NCBI RefSeq assembly: GCF_000384395.1
Contig: NZ_ARWE01000001.1
Span: 1,550,001 to 1,614,000, forward strand
DNA length: 64,000 nt
Source of the DNA: Geopsychrobacter electrodiphilus DSM 16401
Lineage (GTDB): Bacteria; Desulfobacterota; Desulfuromonadia; Desulfuromonadales; Geopsychrobacteraceae
Reading direction: 5' to 3'
A program made the position numbers and the translations under genes. Positions 36,448 to 45,179 of the stretch are shown here, in pieces (within the stretch, counting starts at the first letter, position 1; each line of letters opens with the position of its first letter). Below the pieces are notes generated by a model, which saw nothing but the letters and a program-made list of their open reading frames with translations, ran no database searches and was not told the DNA's origin.

Positions 36448-38220
36448 TCAGCCCTTGTTCCTGATCAATTTATCCAGAGCCATCCCAGCAACCCAGGCCA
36501 GACTTTGCAGGTATTCACAGTCGATTGTGTTGACTTTTGATTGACCGAAATCGGCATAGATCAGACCCAATGTCCGATCGACTGCAACTAGAGGTAAGAG
36601 CAGAATTTTTGATTTGTCCGGCGCGCTAATCTCTCCAAAAATTGATTCGCGGATTGTTGGGTCATCCATGGCCGAAAAGAAGAGAGTCCCGTCTTTTATA
36701 ACCCTGTCCAGCAAACCCTCCTTTGTGATCTTAACTTTAAATCGAAGGGGGGCTGAGGGGCCTGATGCCTTTTCTGTATCGATGCCGAACGATCTTTCGG
36801 CGACCAATTCACCTTTTTGCAAGACAAAAGTCAGGCTACGTTCGAAGAATTGACTGATCTGTTCAAGCAGGAAAAAAGAAATTTGTGATGCTGATGACAT
36901 CCTTCTGAGGTCGTTTAGCATCTCAGTCTGTTTTGTTTTGATCTGGGTTTTTCGGCGAAATAAACCGTGAATGAATTGAGGAAAACTATCCAGAAATTGA
37001 ATGAAATCAGGAATAAACGTATCATGTCGGTTCTCAGCAATTGACCGCGGAATGATGGCGTTTGCCCCGGAACTCAGAGCTTGCAGAGCGTAGATATGGT
37101 CGACAGGTGATGCAATTTGTACCGTTTGCAATTGTGGATAGAGGCTCGCTGTCTTTTGACGGAGAGTGGTGATGTCATCTTTTGTGAACCCCTCTTTTGT
37201 AGCTGCCGGACAATCGAAGACCAGAATGGGGGAAAGGCCACGTTCAAGGCTTTGAACTATTTTATTTTCAAACTCCGATGGGACTGATGCGGTAAATACC
37301 ATAATCCCTTCATATTTGCAGGCACTCATCAACCCATGCTCAGTTAGTTCGTCAGCGCCATAAAGGATTATTGTTTGTTTATGCTCCTGATCAACATTTT
37401 CCTGATTTTCAACAATATTAGTCAGCTCAGTAAGAAAAATGACCAGTTCTTCACGTTGCGAGGACGGGAAATCAGGAAGAATCTCGCGCACTTTTTGCCG
37501 GTGAATTTCTGAAGGGTCGAAAGCTTCCAGACTGGTAAAAAACTCCGGTATCGGCATCGCTATTTCATCGATTGATTCAAGTCCAAGAATGTCAGCAGAT
37601 AGTATTTGATCCGACTCTAAATAAACGTGTTCCGGTTGTGACCTGTTTTCGGTCGTAGCATGTGCCTCGTTGGCCACTGAAAAGTCTGCTGGTTTAAGCC
37701 CGGCAGCTCGTTTTTCATCGTAGATGCGCAGGGCGTCCAGCAAGACCATCTGGGTATCAAAATTCAGGTCCTGTTGAAGGTTTTCAGGGATGTATCGGTA
37801 CTCGTCATTAATATCAATACAGTCAACGTCAAGAGTAAACGTCCCTTTCTGCCAGCTGACCATTTCAACAATAATCATTTCAATCAGACACTCCAATCCC
37901 TTGTAGGCGATATTTTTTTCAATTGCATGTTTTTCTATTAACATTCCGATGAGGGGTTTTCTCTGTTCTCCCGCAAGAGTTTGCTCCTTCAGCGCCTCTT
38001 GCAAGATCTCTTCGCTGATGACCCCCATCTCGATAAGAATTTTGCCTATTCTTACAGAGCCATCATAGTGATTGGCACTGACGATAAAACCATTGATGAA
38101 GACAATCTGACTTTGACCTTTACCACAGGAAACACATAGCGTCCCAGATTTCCGGGTTGAATGCAGGAGTTGGATGACATCGACAATAGCCAGGTCTTCA
38201 AGGTTGCCGGCAAACGACAT
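36448..38220 (-). CDS. DUF4388 - pseudo-receiver - GAF regulator
   Basis: 590 residues. The N-terminal DUF4388 domain (about 1-120: MSFAGNLEDLAIVDVIQLLH, SGTLCV) is common in Geobacter-type signalling proteins. Residues about 270-400 resemble a receiver fold (PILVFDCPA...IIPRSIAEN) without a clear acceptor Asp. The C-terminal about 400-590 is GAF-like (FEISAP, LLLPLVAVDRTLGLIYADF). It may sense a small molecule and act on pilus or motility functions encoded next to it; this is inferred from context only. Confidence 0.75.
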   Translation of the reverse strand: MSFAGNLEDLAIVDVIQLLHSTRKSGTLCVSCGKGQSQIVFINGFIVSANHYDGSVRIGKILIEMGVISEEILQEALKEQTLAGEQRKPLIGMLIEKHAIEKNIAYKGLECLIEMIIVEMVSWQKGTFTLDVDCIDINDEYRYIPENLQQDLNFDTQMVLLDALRIYDEKRAAGLKPADFSVANEAHATTENRSQPEHVYLESDQILSADILGLESIDEIAMPIPEFFTSLEAFDPSEIHRQKVREILPDFPSSQREELVIFLTELTNIVENQENVDQEHKQTIILYGADELTEHGLMSACKYEGIMVFTASVPSEFENKIVQSLERGLSPILVFDCPAATKEGFTKDDITTLRQKTASLYPQLQTVQIASPVDHIYALQALSSGANAIIPRSIAENRHDTFIPDFIQFLDSFPQFIHGLFRRKTQIKTKQTEMLNDLRRMSSASQISFFLLEQISQFFERSLTFVLQKGELVAERSFGIDTEKASGPSAPLRFKVKITKEGLLDRVIKDGTLFFSAMDDPTIRESIFGEISAPDKSKILLLPLVAVDRTLGLIYADFGQSKVNTIDCEYLQSLAWVAGMALDKLIRNKG

Positions 38221-38397
38221 AGGTTCTTTATCTCCTCAAACTATCTGCAGGAATCAGTAGCTATTTTAGTGCTGACATTAAACTAAAAAATGGTTAAGGT
38301 TTCAAGGATTCTTATGCTTTTCCAATTAATTGTTGGTTTAACTGATAACTGTTCCATTTAATTGATCTAATCTCAACACATTCAAGAGGACTTTTCG

Positions 38398-39303
38398 ATG
38401 CTAAAGTGTTTAATTATTTCGTTCGTACTTTTGAGCTCTTCGGTTTTGATCTATGCGCAACCGATTTCCTTAAAATCCAATACCAAACCATATTCGCAAG
38501 ATACGGCATCTAGCGACAAATCGACGGAGACCAGAACTTTTAAGGAACCAGAGACCGGGATTGAATTTGTATTGCTCAAGGGCGGCTGTTATGAAATGGG
38601 AAGTTTGACAAGTGAGATGGATCGCGAACAAAACGAAGGACCAAGCCATCAAGCCTGTGTTGATGATTTCTGGATGGGTCGATATGAAGTGACAAATGCG
38701 CAATATCGGCTTTATAAGCCGAAACACCATAGCCGTAGTTTTAACAAGAATTCTCTTGATGAAGACCAGCAGCCAGTGGTGTTCGTCAGCTGGTCCGATG
38801 CCAGAGACTTTGGAAACTGGTTGGGCCATAAAATAGGCCGCTCTGTTCGTTTGCCCACCGAGGCTGAGTGGGAGTATGCCGCACGAGGGGGAACACTGAC
38901 CCCTCATTATTGGGATGCTGAATCTAAAATCGCCTGTCTCTATGCAAACGTTGGTGATAAGTCAGCAAGTCAGAACTGGCATGGATCGACCTATTTTGGT
39001 TGCAATGACGGGCATATTGTAAGTTCTATCGTTGGGACCTATAAACCGAATGCTTTTGGTTTATATGACATGCTTGGGAATGTGTGGGAATGGACTGGTG
39101 ATTGGTACCGCAAGATGTACGACACTAGCCTTTCAAAGGATAATCCACACGGCCCTGAGGCCGGTAATATGAAAGTTCTTCGGGGCGGGAGTTGGTTCAG
39201 CAATCCGAAAAACAGCAGGGTGGCTATGCGGTCCTGGTATCGACCTGACTCGAGCAATAACAGTCTTGGCTTCAGATTGGTTATGAGGGTAAAGAAGAAG
39301 TAG
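38398..39303 (+). CDS. exported SUMF1/FGE-like domain protein
   Basis: 301 residues with a signal peptide (hydrophobic 3-20, cleavage near YAQ-P). The rest is one formylglycine-generating-enzyme-like fold: FKEPETGIEFVLLKGGCYEMGS, RYEVTNAQYR, VRLPTEAEWEYAARGG, LGNVWEWTGDW and VLRGGSWFSN, ending LGFRLV. The catalytic Cys pair of true FGE is absent: the RGGSW segment is followed by FSNPKNSRVA. It is therefore probably a binding or scaffold member. Divergent from the DUF4388 gene. Confidence 0.8.
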   Translation: MLKCLIISFVLLSSSVLIYAQPISLKSNTKPYSQDTASSDKSTETRTFKEPETGIEFVLLKGGCYEMGSLTSEMDREQNEGPSHQACVDDFWMGRYEVTNAQYRLYKPKHHSRSFNKNSLDEDQQPVVFVSWSDARDFGNWLGHKIGRSVRLPTEAEWEYAARGGTLTPHYWDAESKIACLYANVGDKSASQNWHGSTYFGCNDGHIVSSIVGTYKPNAFGLYDMLGNVWEWTGDWYRKMYDTSLSKDNPHGPEAGNMKVLRGGSWFSNPKNSRVAMRSWYRPDSSNNSLGFRLVMRVKKK

Positions 39304-39323
39304 CTTCAGAGCCTGGCCCAAAA

Positions 39324-40313
39324 CTACATCACATTTTGATCTCGCTGAGTGCTCTTGCCCTCTCGCTGGAGTTGATGGATCAGCCCTATCCGTTCAAGCT
39401 GTAATTGTGCATGAGTCGCCAGTTGGGTCATGAAGAGGAGATCGTGCTCAGCAAAAGGTGCTGTTTTCTGGTGTCCAGAAACGATCATGACACCGGCAAC
39501 GCGTTCTTTGATACGAAGTGGAATGCTGAGCATTCCTGGGCAAGTGATCAGGTGTTCCCTCTCTTCCGGCGAGCTGAGAGCTTTGAGACCCTCAGGTAAA
39601 TCCTCACTGACCAGAATCGGTTTTCCGCGTCTGGCGATAACCAAAGACAGGCCGGGCGGGATTTGTTTTGCATATGTTTGACAGATTGATTTACTAATAT
39701 TGTGTGAGACCTTAATTCCAAGATTCTCTCCGCTACGATCAAATAAGGCGACAAATCCAGTTTTTGAGCCAACCTCATTTATTGACGCGCGCAACATCTC
39801 GGTAAAAATTGACTGGATGTCGTTACATGCAGCCAATCCTCGGAATGCGTCGTTGAGGGATTGGAGGCGATGGAGAGTCTGGTTGAGTTGGCGATTTTTT
39901 ACTTCAAGCTCTAAGAGCAGGCTCTCTTTTTCTTTTTTCTGACGTTGATATTCAAATGCACGCTCCAAGGTGTTGAAGAGAATCTCTCCGGTATCAATTG
40001 GGCGGACGATAAAATCATAAGCGCCATGCCGCAATGCCTGAAGTAAAGTAAAGGAGGATGCGTTATGTGTCAGGAGGATGATTTCAACATCTGGATAATG
40101 CTTTTTGGTTTCCTGCAGCAAGTAAATACCGCTTTTCCGAGGAAGTTCAGTCTCACTGAGGATCAGACTCACTGGCTCGTGGAGAAGGATGCGTAACCCT
40201 TCTTCACAGCTTGAGGCTTGGATTGATGAAATCCCCTGATTTTCCAACAAAGCAACTAGGTGCTCACGACGGTCGACTTTGTTGTCGACAACCAGGATCC
40301 GCCCATCAATCAT
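39324..40313 (-). CDS. degenerate receiver - GAF protein
   Basis: 329 residues. The N-terminal receiver domain (about 1-120) has Glu54 in place of the phosphoacceptor Asp (LSETELP) and Arg104 in place of the conserved Lys (VRP), while Thr82 is kept. A coiled-coil linker (about 125-155) leads to a GAF domain (about 160-310). Glu at the acceptor position can mimic phosphorylation, so this may be a constitutively 'on' regulator or a ligand-only sensor. Lone gene between a SUMF1-like gene and the ResB gene. Confidence 0.78.
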   Translation of the reverse strand: MIDGRILVVDNKVDRREHLVALLENQGISSIQASSCEEGLRILLHEPVSLILSETELPRKSGIYLLQETKKHYPDVEIILLTHNASSFTLLQALRHGAYDFIVRPIDTGEILFNTLERAFEYQRQKKEKESLLLELEVKNRQLNQTLHRLQSLNDAFRGLAACNDIQSIFTEMLRASINEVGSKTGFVALFDRSGENLGIKVSHNISKSICQTYAKQIPPGLSLVIARRGKPILVSEDLPEGLKALSSPEEREHLITCPGMLSIPLRIKERVAGVMIVSGHQKTAPFAEHDLLFMTQLATHAQLQLERIGLIHQLQREGKSTQRDQNVM

Positions 40314-40439
40314 ACCTGCCTCCTAGATATTGCAGAAATTTTAACTATATCATTAAAATTTATGAGAACAAAGGCATAAAAGTCAGGGAGTATGGCTAAA
40401 TCATTGAAGTTAATTAGCCTTGAACCTTAACTTGGCGAG

Positions 40440-41465
40440 TTACAGCTCTGGACGATCGGTACGTTTTCGCTTGTGGTAGAAGGAGAAAAGGGTAAGGAAA
40501 CAACCAATCGCTGCGATAATTCCACCAGACGCCGTCACGTGGATTCCCGGATCTTTGGTTATCGTCAGGGTGCTATAGCGGGTATAAAGCGGGTATAAAG
40601 GGCGCAACTGCAGGGGGTGCAGGATTTCGGGAGGCTTTTTGCTCAAAAAGTACCAACCCTGCCATGTTGCGCGGTCTGCTTCGTTTATACGAATCTCCAA
40701 GGCTGGAGACCCAATTCGGTCAGATCGGTATTGCATCTGTCCATTTTCGTTCAGGCGGGCATCGGGCAGGAAGCGGAGGACTTCAAGTCGTTTGTCGTCC
40801 TTGAGTTGAACTTGAGATCCACTCTGCAGGTCGACCTTATCCCCTGCAAGAAGAACGCGGAAGCCACTCGGTATGCGTCCGAAACTGGCCGGGGTAATTA
40901 CTAAACCGTTTGCCAGAAGAGGGTGATTTATTCGGACCTCCCCTGATAAAATGTCGTGCTCACCGGCTAATAATCTGACCTGACTGATCATGTCCATAGG
41001 GCGGCCCTCCTCCCCTAGAACCGCCTGAAAGCTGTCGACAGCAATATAATGACCGGGCCATTGTGGAAGTGGCGTGAGTTTCCCGACTGCACAGGGCAGA
41101 GCAATGTGTCGCCATCCACAGATTGCACCCCAGCAAAAACCGCTAAGCAGTAGAATAACACCTAGATGAATCAGGTATTCTCCAATTTTACGCCATCGTG
41201 TCTGGATATTTATCAGCCAGTCACTAAAACAGCAGAGGGTGTTGAGCGCGAGTAGAACCGTTGTCATCCCAAAAGCATAGAGCCACCAGCTAAGGGAAAG
41301 CGTATGGGATGCTACAAGGGGCAGCCATTTGCCCAGGGGCATGCTGTCGAGGGAATTGAACACCTCTGGGTGGCCGGGGAAGAGCAGGGACCCGCCCATC
41401 AGTAAGAAAGTCGCCAGAGACGCAAGGAAAATCGCCAGCTTAAGCGAACAGCAGAGTTTCCACAT
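40440..41465 (-). CDS. ResB-like cytochrome c maturation protein
   Basis: 341 residues. About three N-terminal hydrophobic helices (LAIFLASLATFLLMGGSLLF near the start), a large periplasmic domain (about 130-300) and a C-terminal helix are the ResB/Ccs1 topology of system II cytochrome c biogenesis. It is the second gene after the CcsA-like gene on the same strand, separated by 18 bases. It would deliver haem to apocytochromes together with CcsA/CcsB. Confidence 0.85.
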   Translation of the reverse strand: MWKLCCSLKLAIFLASLATFLLMGGSLLFPGHPEVFNSLDSMPLGKWLPLVASHTLSLSWWLYAFGMTTVLLALNTLCCFSDWLINIQTRWRKIGEYLIHLGVILLLSGFCWGAICGWRHIALPCAVGKLTPLPQWPGHYIAVDSFQAVLGEEGRPMDMISQVRLLAGEHDILSGEVRINHPLLANGLVITPASFGRIPSGFRVLLAGDKVDLQSGSQVQLKDDKRLEVLRFLPDARLNENGQMQYRSDRIGSPALEIRINEADRATWQGWYFLSKKPPEILHPLQLRPLYPLYTRYSTLTITKDPGIHVTASGGIIAAIGCFLTLFSFYHKRKRTDRPEL

Positions 41466-41483
41466 CAGTTCTGTTGTCCTGTG

Positions 41484-42278
41484 TTAGGCAAGGGGATGGT
41501 TGCTCTCAAGCAACAGACCGATTCCAAGGTAGGTAAACAGGACAACCCCAAAACCGATGATAGAGAGTAGAGCATAACCGGTACCTTGCCAGCGACGAAT
41601 AAATTTAGCGTGGCACATGCCGGCGTAAAACAACCAGATTAAAAATGACCATACGCCTTTTATATTCCATGAAAACCAATAACCCCAAGCCTCGTAGGCC
41701 CAGATTCCGCCGATGAGCATACAGAGGGTAAAGAGAATGAAGCCGAGGAAGATTGATTCTTCATTCAGCTTTCGTAGAAGATGGCAACTCGGCAGGATTT
41801 TCGAATTAAAGCGATTTTGATAGAGATAGAGGACTCCGAGAGAGAAAGCCATCGCGAAAAAAGCATAACCGAGAAAAGACAGAATAATATGAGAACTGAA
41901 ATAGATGGTATCGAGACTCGGAATCAATTGAGGCAATGAGCCATCACGTGTGACAGCAAAACCTACCAGTATGAGATTCAGCAGCATAACGAACAGGCCC
42001 GCCGCGCCTATACGATATTTCAGGTCAAAGTAGAGGTAACAGCAGGCCAGCGCCCAACTGAAAAAAAACAGAGTCGAAAAGAGGTTGGTAACCGGCAGAA
42101 ACCCCGCTAATTTCCAGCGCCATATGAGGCAAGCCGTTTGCAACGTGAATCCGCTAAGGACCAGGGTTAAAGCGCCTTTGCGTAAAATGCCAGAGGGTTT
42201 AAAAATGTGTAGCAAATAACAGCCGACAGCGCATAGGTAGGAAATCCCTGCCAGGTAAAAAAGGTACAGATTAGTCAT
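41484..42278 (-). CDS. CcsA/CcsB-type haem export protein (cytochrome c system II)
   Basis: 264 residues from the ATG at 42278; a longer frame to 42416 begins within the bioW operator and was rejected. About eight membrane helices. The WWD-like haem-binding segment reads WAYEAWGYWFSWNIKGVWSF, whereas the family consensus has WDPKE at WNIKG, so Asp is replaced by Asn and Glu by Gly. His residues in YFSSHIILSF and near the C-terminus (CHAKF) match expected haem ligands. Works with ResB encoded downstream. Confidence 0.83.
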   Translation of the reverse strand: MTNLYLFYLAGISYLCAVGCYLLHIFKPSGILRKGALTLVLSGFTLQTACLIWRWKLAGFLPVTNLFSTLFFFSWALACCYLYFDLKYRIGAAGLFVMLLNLILVGFAVTRDGSLPQLIPSLDTIYFSSHIILSFLGYAFFAMAFSLGVLYLYQNRFNSKILPSCHLLRKLNEESIFLGFILFTLCMLIGGIWAYEAWGYWFSWNIKGVWSFLIWLFYAGMCHAKFIRRWQGTGYALLSIIGFGVVLFTYLGIGLLLESNHPLA

Positions 42279-42352
42279 GTTGTTCAACCCATCGCCAGAG
42301 AAAAAAGTCTGTAAAATTAGCATGCCTGAGTTCTTGTTGTGAAGTCGCATTC

Positions 42353-42385
42353 CTGTAAACCATGAATCTACTGTTAGGTTGACAG
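42353..42385. promoter_or_regulatory. BirA (biotin) operator
   Basis: CTGTAAACC, 15-base spacer, GGTTGACAG: this matches the BirA consensus TTGTAAACC-N14/15-GGTTTACAA in all but two outer and one inner position. It lies 30 bases before bioW and includes the -35 element of the bioW promoter. BirA with biotinyl-AMP would repress the operon. Confidence 0.85.
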
Positions 42386-42407
42386 ACGTCCTGCCGCATG
42401 ATAATTT
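42379..42407 (+). promoter_or_regulatory. bioW promoter overlapping the BirA operator
   Basis: TTGACA (42379-42384), 16 or 17 bases, then ATAATT or TAATTT (42401-42407). Transcription would begin within a few bases of the bioW ATG at 42415, and no Shine-Dalgarno is present, so the mRNA may be leaderless. Confidence 0.6.
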
Positions 42408-42414
42408 TCGCGCC

Positions 42415-43185
42415 ATGAAATCTGAACTTTACAGCTTAAGAATGCGCGCCAGTCGCGGAGAAAAACATATCTCTGGGGCTGAACGGCTGCTCGAATATTC
42501 ACTTTTAGAAGATGCGACTTCGGTCATGTTGAAGCGCGCTCTCAATCATGTACGTGGCAAGGCCGAGAAAATTTGTTTCAAGCTGCAACCGGTTCCATCA
42601 AGGCAGGTGTCAAAAAGAAATTTATTAAACCTGACGACTTTTGAGGTTGCTGATTGGCCGCAGGGGAGGGCTCTGGCCGCTCAGCTGATAGGGAATCTCG
42701 GGGTGAAGAGTTCTATTGTGCAGGAGGCCATGGCGCAACTCGCCGGGGGGCCTTCTCCCGCAGGAGAAGCAATGCGTGGTGCCATGCTGGTCAGTACGGA
42801 GACAGGTCAGCGTCTGGAACCGGACAAAACCCGGGGGGTACGCGTCAGTCGCATGGATCTGGACAAGGATGCAGGACAACGGGTTGAGGCTCTCCTTACC
42901 GATATGGGGTTGAATAATCCACGCGTGATTGAGGCCTGGACTTTGGCCAGCAAAGTCGCCCTCTATCCACAGGTTGTGGCTGCGCTCTGTTGGTCGGACG
43001 ATCCGGACTATATTACCGGCTATGTTGCTTCTGCGCAGAACGGCAATCAACGGGTCATCCGGCTTAAAGAAGCCGGCAGTGAGATCGGTGGCCGAATTTT
43101 TTTTGTGCGTCCGGGGGGGGATTTAAACGATTTGATAAGCCATCTGCAGTATGAACCGGTGCTCTTTGATGCGCCATCCCACTGA
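42415..43185 (+). CDS. bioW: 6-carboxyhexanoate-CoA ligase (pimeloyl-CoA synthetase)
   Basis: 256 residues from the ATG at 42415. It matches BioW throughout: YSLRMRASRGEKHISGAERL at the N-terminus, VRGKAEKICFKLQPV, and a C-terminal GGRIFFVRPGGD. BioW activates free pimelate with CoA and ATP for BioF. It is the first gene of a biotin operon that also contains bioH and bioC, which belong to the alternative route. Confidence 0.9.
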   Translation: MKSELYSLRMRASRGEKHISGAERLLEYSLLEDATSVMLKRALNHVRGKAEKICFKLQPVPSRQVSKRNLLNLTTFEVADWPQGRALAAQLIGNLGVKSSIVQEAMAQLAGGPSPAGEAMRGAMLVSTETGQRLEPDKTRGVRVSRMDLDKDAGQRVEALLTDMGLNNPRVIEAWTLASKVALYPQVVAALCWSDDPDYITGYVASAQNGNQRVIRLKEAGSEIGGRIFFVRPGGDLNDLISHLQYEPVLFDAPSH

Positions 43186-43189
43186 CACT

Positions 43190-44374
43190 ATGCAGCATCT
43201 CAAAAAATATTTAGCTGAACTCGATACCCAAAATATGCTGCGGACCTTGCGTGAGGTTGAGTCGGCCCAAGGTCCTCATGTTCAGATTGGAGGCAGAGAA
43301 TATCTCCTTCTCTGCTCGAATAACTATCTCGGCCTTGCAAACCATCCGGTCTTGATCGAAGCATCCTGCCGCGCCACACATGACTTTGGTGTCGGTTCTG
43401 GCGCCAGCCGTCTGGTGTCGGGCAGTATGAGTCTTCATCATCGGCTTGAAGAGCAAATTGCTGCATTTAAAGGGACAGAAGCGGCCCTGCTGTTCAATAG
43501 TGGCTATGCCGCCAACAACGGGATTATTCAGGGTTTGCTCGGAGCCTCTGATACGGTCTTCTCTGATGCCTTGAATCATGCCTCGATCATTGATGGCTGT
43601 CGTCTTTCAGGCGCCAAAATCGAAATCTACCCGCATAATGACATGGCAGCCCTGGAGCAGATGTTGAACGACGCCAGGGCCAAACGCCGTGGTCGATGGT
43701 TGATTGTCACCGATGGCGTCTTCAGTATGGATGGCGATATGGCCCCCTTGAATCGGCTGGTTGAACTCAAGGAGCAGTTCGATGCCTGGTTGATGGTTGA
43801 TGATGCCCATGGCGGCGGTGTGTTGGGTCAACATGGACGAGGAATCGCCGAGCATTTTGGCTGTCTCGGCCGCATTGATCTGCAGATGGGGACTTTCGGT
43901 AAAGCGTTCGGTGGATTTGGCGCCTATCTGGCCGCCGCACAGCCGGTTATCGATCGACTGATCAATAGTTCGAGGGCATTTATTTTTTCAACCAGCTTAC
44001 CTCCCGGTGTGATCGCGGCGAACGCTGAAGCCTTGCGTCTGGTCGACAGCTCAGAGGGGCAGAAGCGGAGGGAAAACCTTGAAAACAATCGGTACCTGTT
44101 CTCAACGCGACTTCAGCAGGCTGGGCTCAACCTTTGTGGCAGCACCACCCAGATTGTCCCAATTCTGACCTGTCACCCCGAGCCGACCATGCAAGCGGCA
44201 TCAGCCCTGCTTAAGCAAGGGATTTTTTTAAGCGGCATTCGGCCCCCGACCGTTTCTTCGGGCGCCTGTCGCTTGCGAGCAACCCTGATGGCTGATCATG
44301 ATCCCAGCGAAGTTGTTGCCGCGGCCGACAAAATTATTGCATTACTCAAAACCATGGACGCGGTGGATGCCTGA
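43190..44374 (+). CDS. bioF: 8-amino-7-oxononanoate synthase
   Basis: 394 residues from the ATG at 43190; alternatives at 43151 and 43169 lie inside bioW. PLP enzyme of the alpha-oxoamine synthase family with CSNNYLGLANHP, GSGASRLVSG, DALNHASIIDG, VDDAHGGGVLG and the PLP Lys in GTFGKAFGG (K238). It condenses pimeloyl-CoA or pimeloyl-ACP with L-alanine. Four bases separate it from bioW, and its stop overlaps the bioH start region. Confidence 0.95.
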   Translation: MQHLKKYLAELDTQNMLRTLREVESAQGPHVQIGGREYLLLCSNNYLGLANHPVLIEASCRATHDFGVGSGASRLVSGSMSLHHRLEEQIAAFKGTEAALLFNSGYAANNGIIQGLLGASDTVFSDALNHASIIDGCRLSGAKIEIYPHNDMAALEQMLNDARAKRRGRWLIVTDGVFSMDGDMAPLNRLVELKEQFDAWLMVDDAHGGGVLGQHGRGIAEHFGCLGRIDLQMGTFGKAFGGFGAYLAAAQPVIDRLINSSRAFIFSTSLPPGVIAANAEALRLVDSSEGQKRRENLENNRYLFSTRLQQAGLNLCGSTTQIVPILTCHPEPTMQAASALLKQGIFLSGIRPPTVSSGACRLRATLMADHDPSEVVAAADKIIALLKTMDAVDA

Positions 44375-45179
44375 AGATTTAAAAACCGAACAATTCGAAC
44401 ATGGCCAACTTCGCTGGCGCGAGCTGGGTGAAGGGGCGCCGCTGGTCTTGTTGCATGGCTGGTCAATGTCACATGCCGTGTTCACTGAACTAGCCGAGCT
44501 GCTTGCGCCAAACTTCCGTTTACTGATTCCCGACCTTCCCGGGCACGGTGGTTCTGACCCTGTCGACCCCTGCAGTCTTTTTATGATGTCGAAAACACTT
44601 GCGACCTGGCTGAATCGTTTGGCTCTTGGCCCAGTGCTCCTGTTGGGTTGGTCTCTGGGAGGACAGGTTGCGATTCAACTCAGCGTCGACTACCCACAAT
44701 TGGTCGAACGTCTATTGTTGATGTCGAGTACTCCACGTTTTTGCGCGAGTGATAATTGGGCTGCTGGCCTGCCCGTTAATGAACTTCGCGCCTTGCGCCG
44801 TGGGTTAGTTAGGCATTATCTGGCGACCATGGGTGAATTTTTTGATCTTCAATTTAGGGGAGAAGCCATATCGCCCGAGAGACGCCGAGAAATTTTGCAA
44901 TTTGCCGTTCGACCTATCGGATTGCCAACACCGGACGCCGCCCTGTTAACTCTGGATATCCTGGGGCGTGAAGATTTGCGGGATCGTCTCTCTTCAATCC
45001 AGGCGCCGGCGTTGGTTATTCATGGCCAAAATGATCAGATCATTCCCCAAAGTGCTGGGGTTTATCTGACCGAGCATTTACCACGTGCAAGCTTTATCAG
45101 CCTTTCTGGTATTGGACATGCCCCCTTTTTAAGCCGTCCAGGCGAGATAGTACGAATGATAGAAGAATTCTGTCGATGA
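44367..45179 (+). CDS. bioH: pimeloyl-ACP methyl ester carboxylesterase BioH
   Basis: 270 residues, start ATG overlapping the end of bioF. Alpha/beta-hydrolase with HGW oxyanion region (VLLHGWSMSHA), nucleophile in GWSLGG (S96), acid in HGQNDQIIP and His in IGHAPFLSRP. BioH removes the methyl group from pimeloyl-ACP methyl ester after BioC-dependent chain elongation. It is linked to bioC by a 4-base overlap, which supports BioH rather than a generic esterase. Confidence 0.85.
   Translation: MPEDLKTEQFEHGQLRWRELGEGAPLVLLHGWSMSHAVFTELAELLAPNFRLLIPDLPGHGGSDPVDPCSLFMMSKTLATWLNRLALGPVLLLGWSLGGQVAIQLSVDYPQLVERLLLMSSTPRFCASDNWAAGLPVNELRALRRGLVRHYLATMGEFFDLQFRGEAISPERRREILQFAVRPIGLPTPDAALLTLDILGREDLRDRLSSIQAPALVIHGQNDQIIPQSAGVYLTEHLPRASFISLSGIGHAPFLSRPGEIVRMIEEFCR

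Noticed and set aside
42279-42416. N-terminal extension of the CcsA/CcsB protein to 42416
   Set aside because: The extension would run through the BirA operator and bioW start. The residues are not membrane-like, and family members start near MTNLYLFYLAG.
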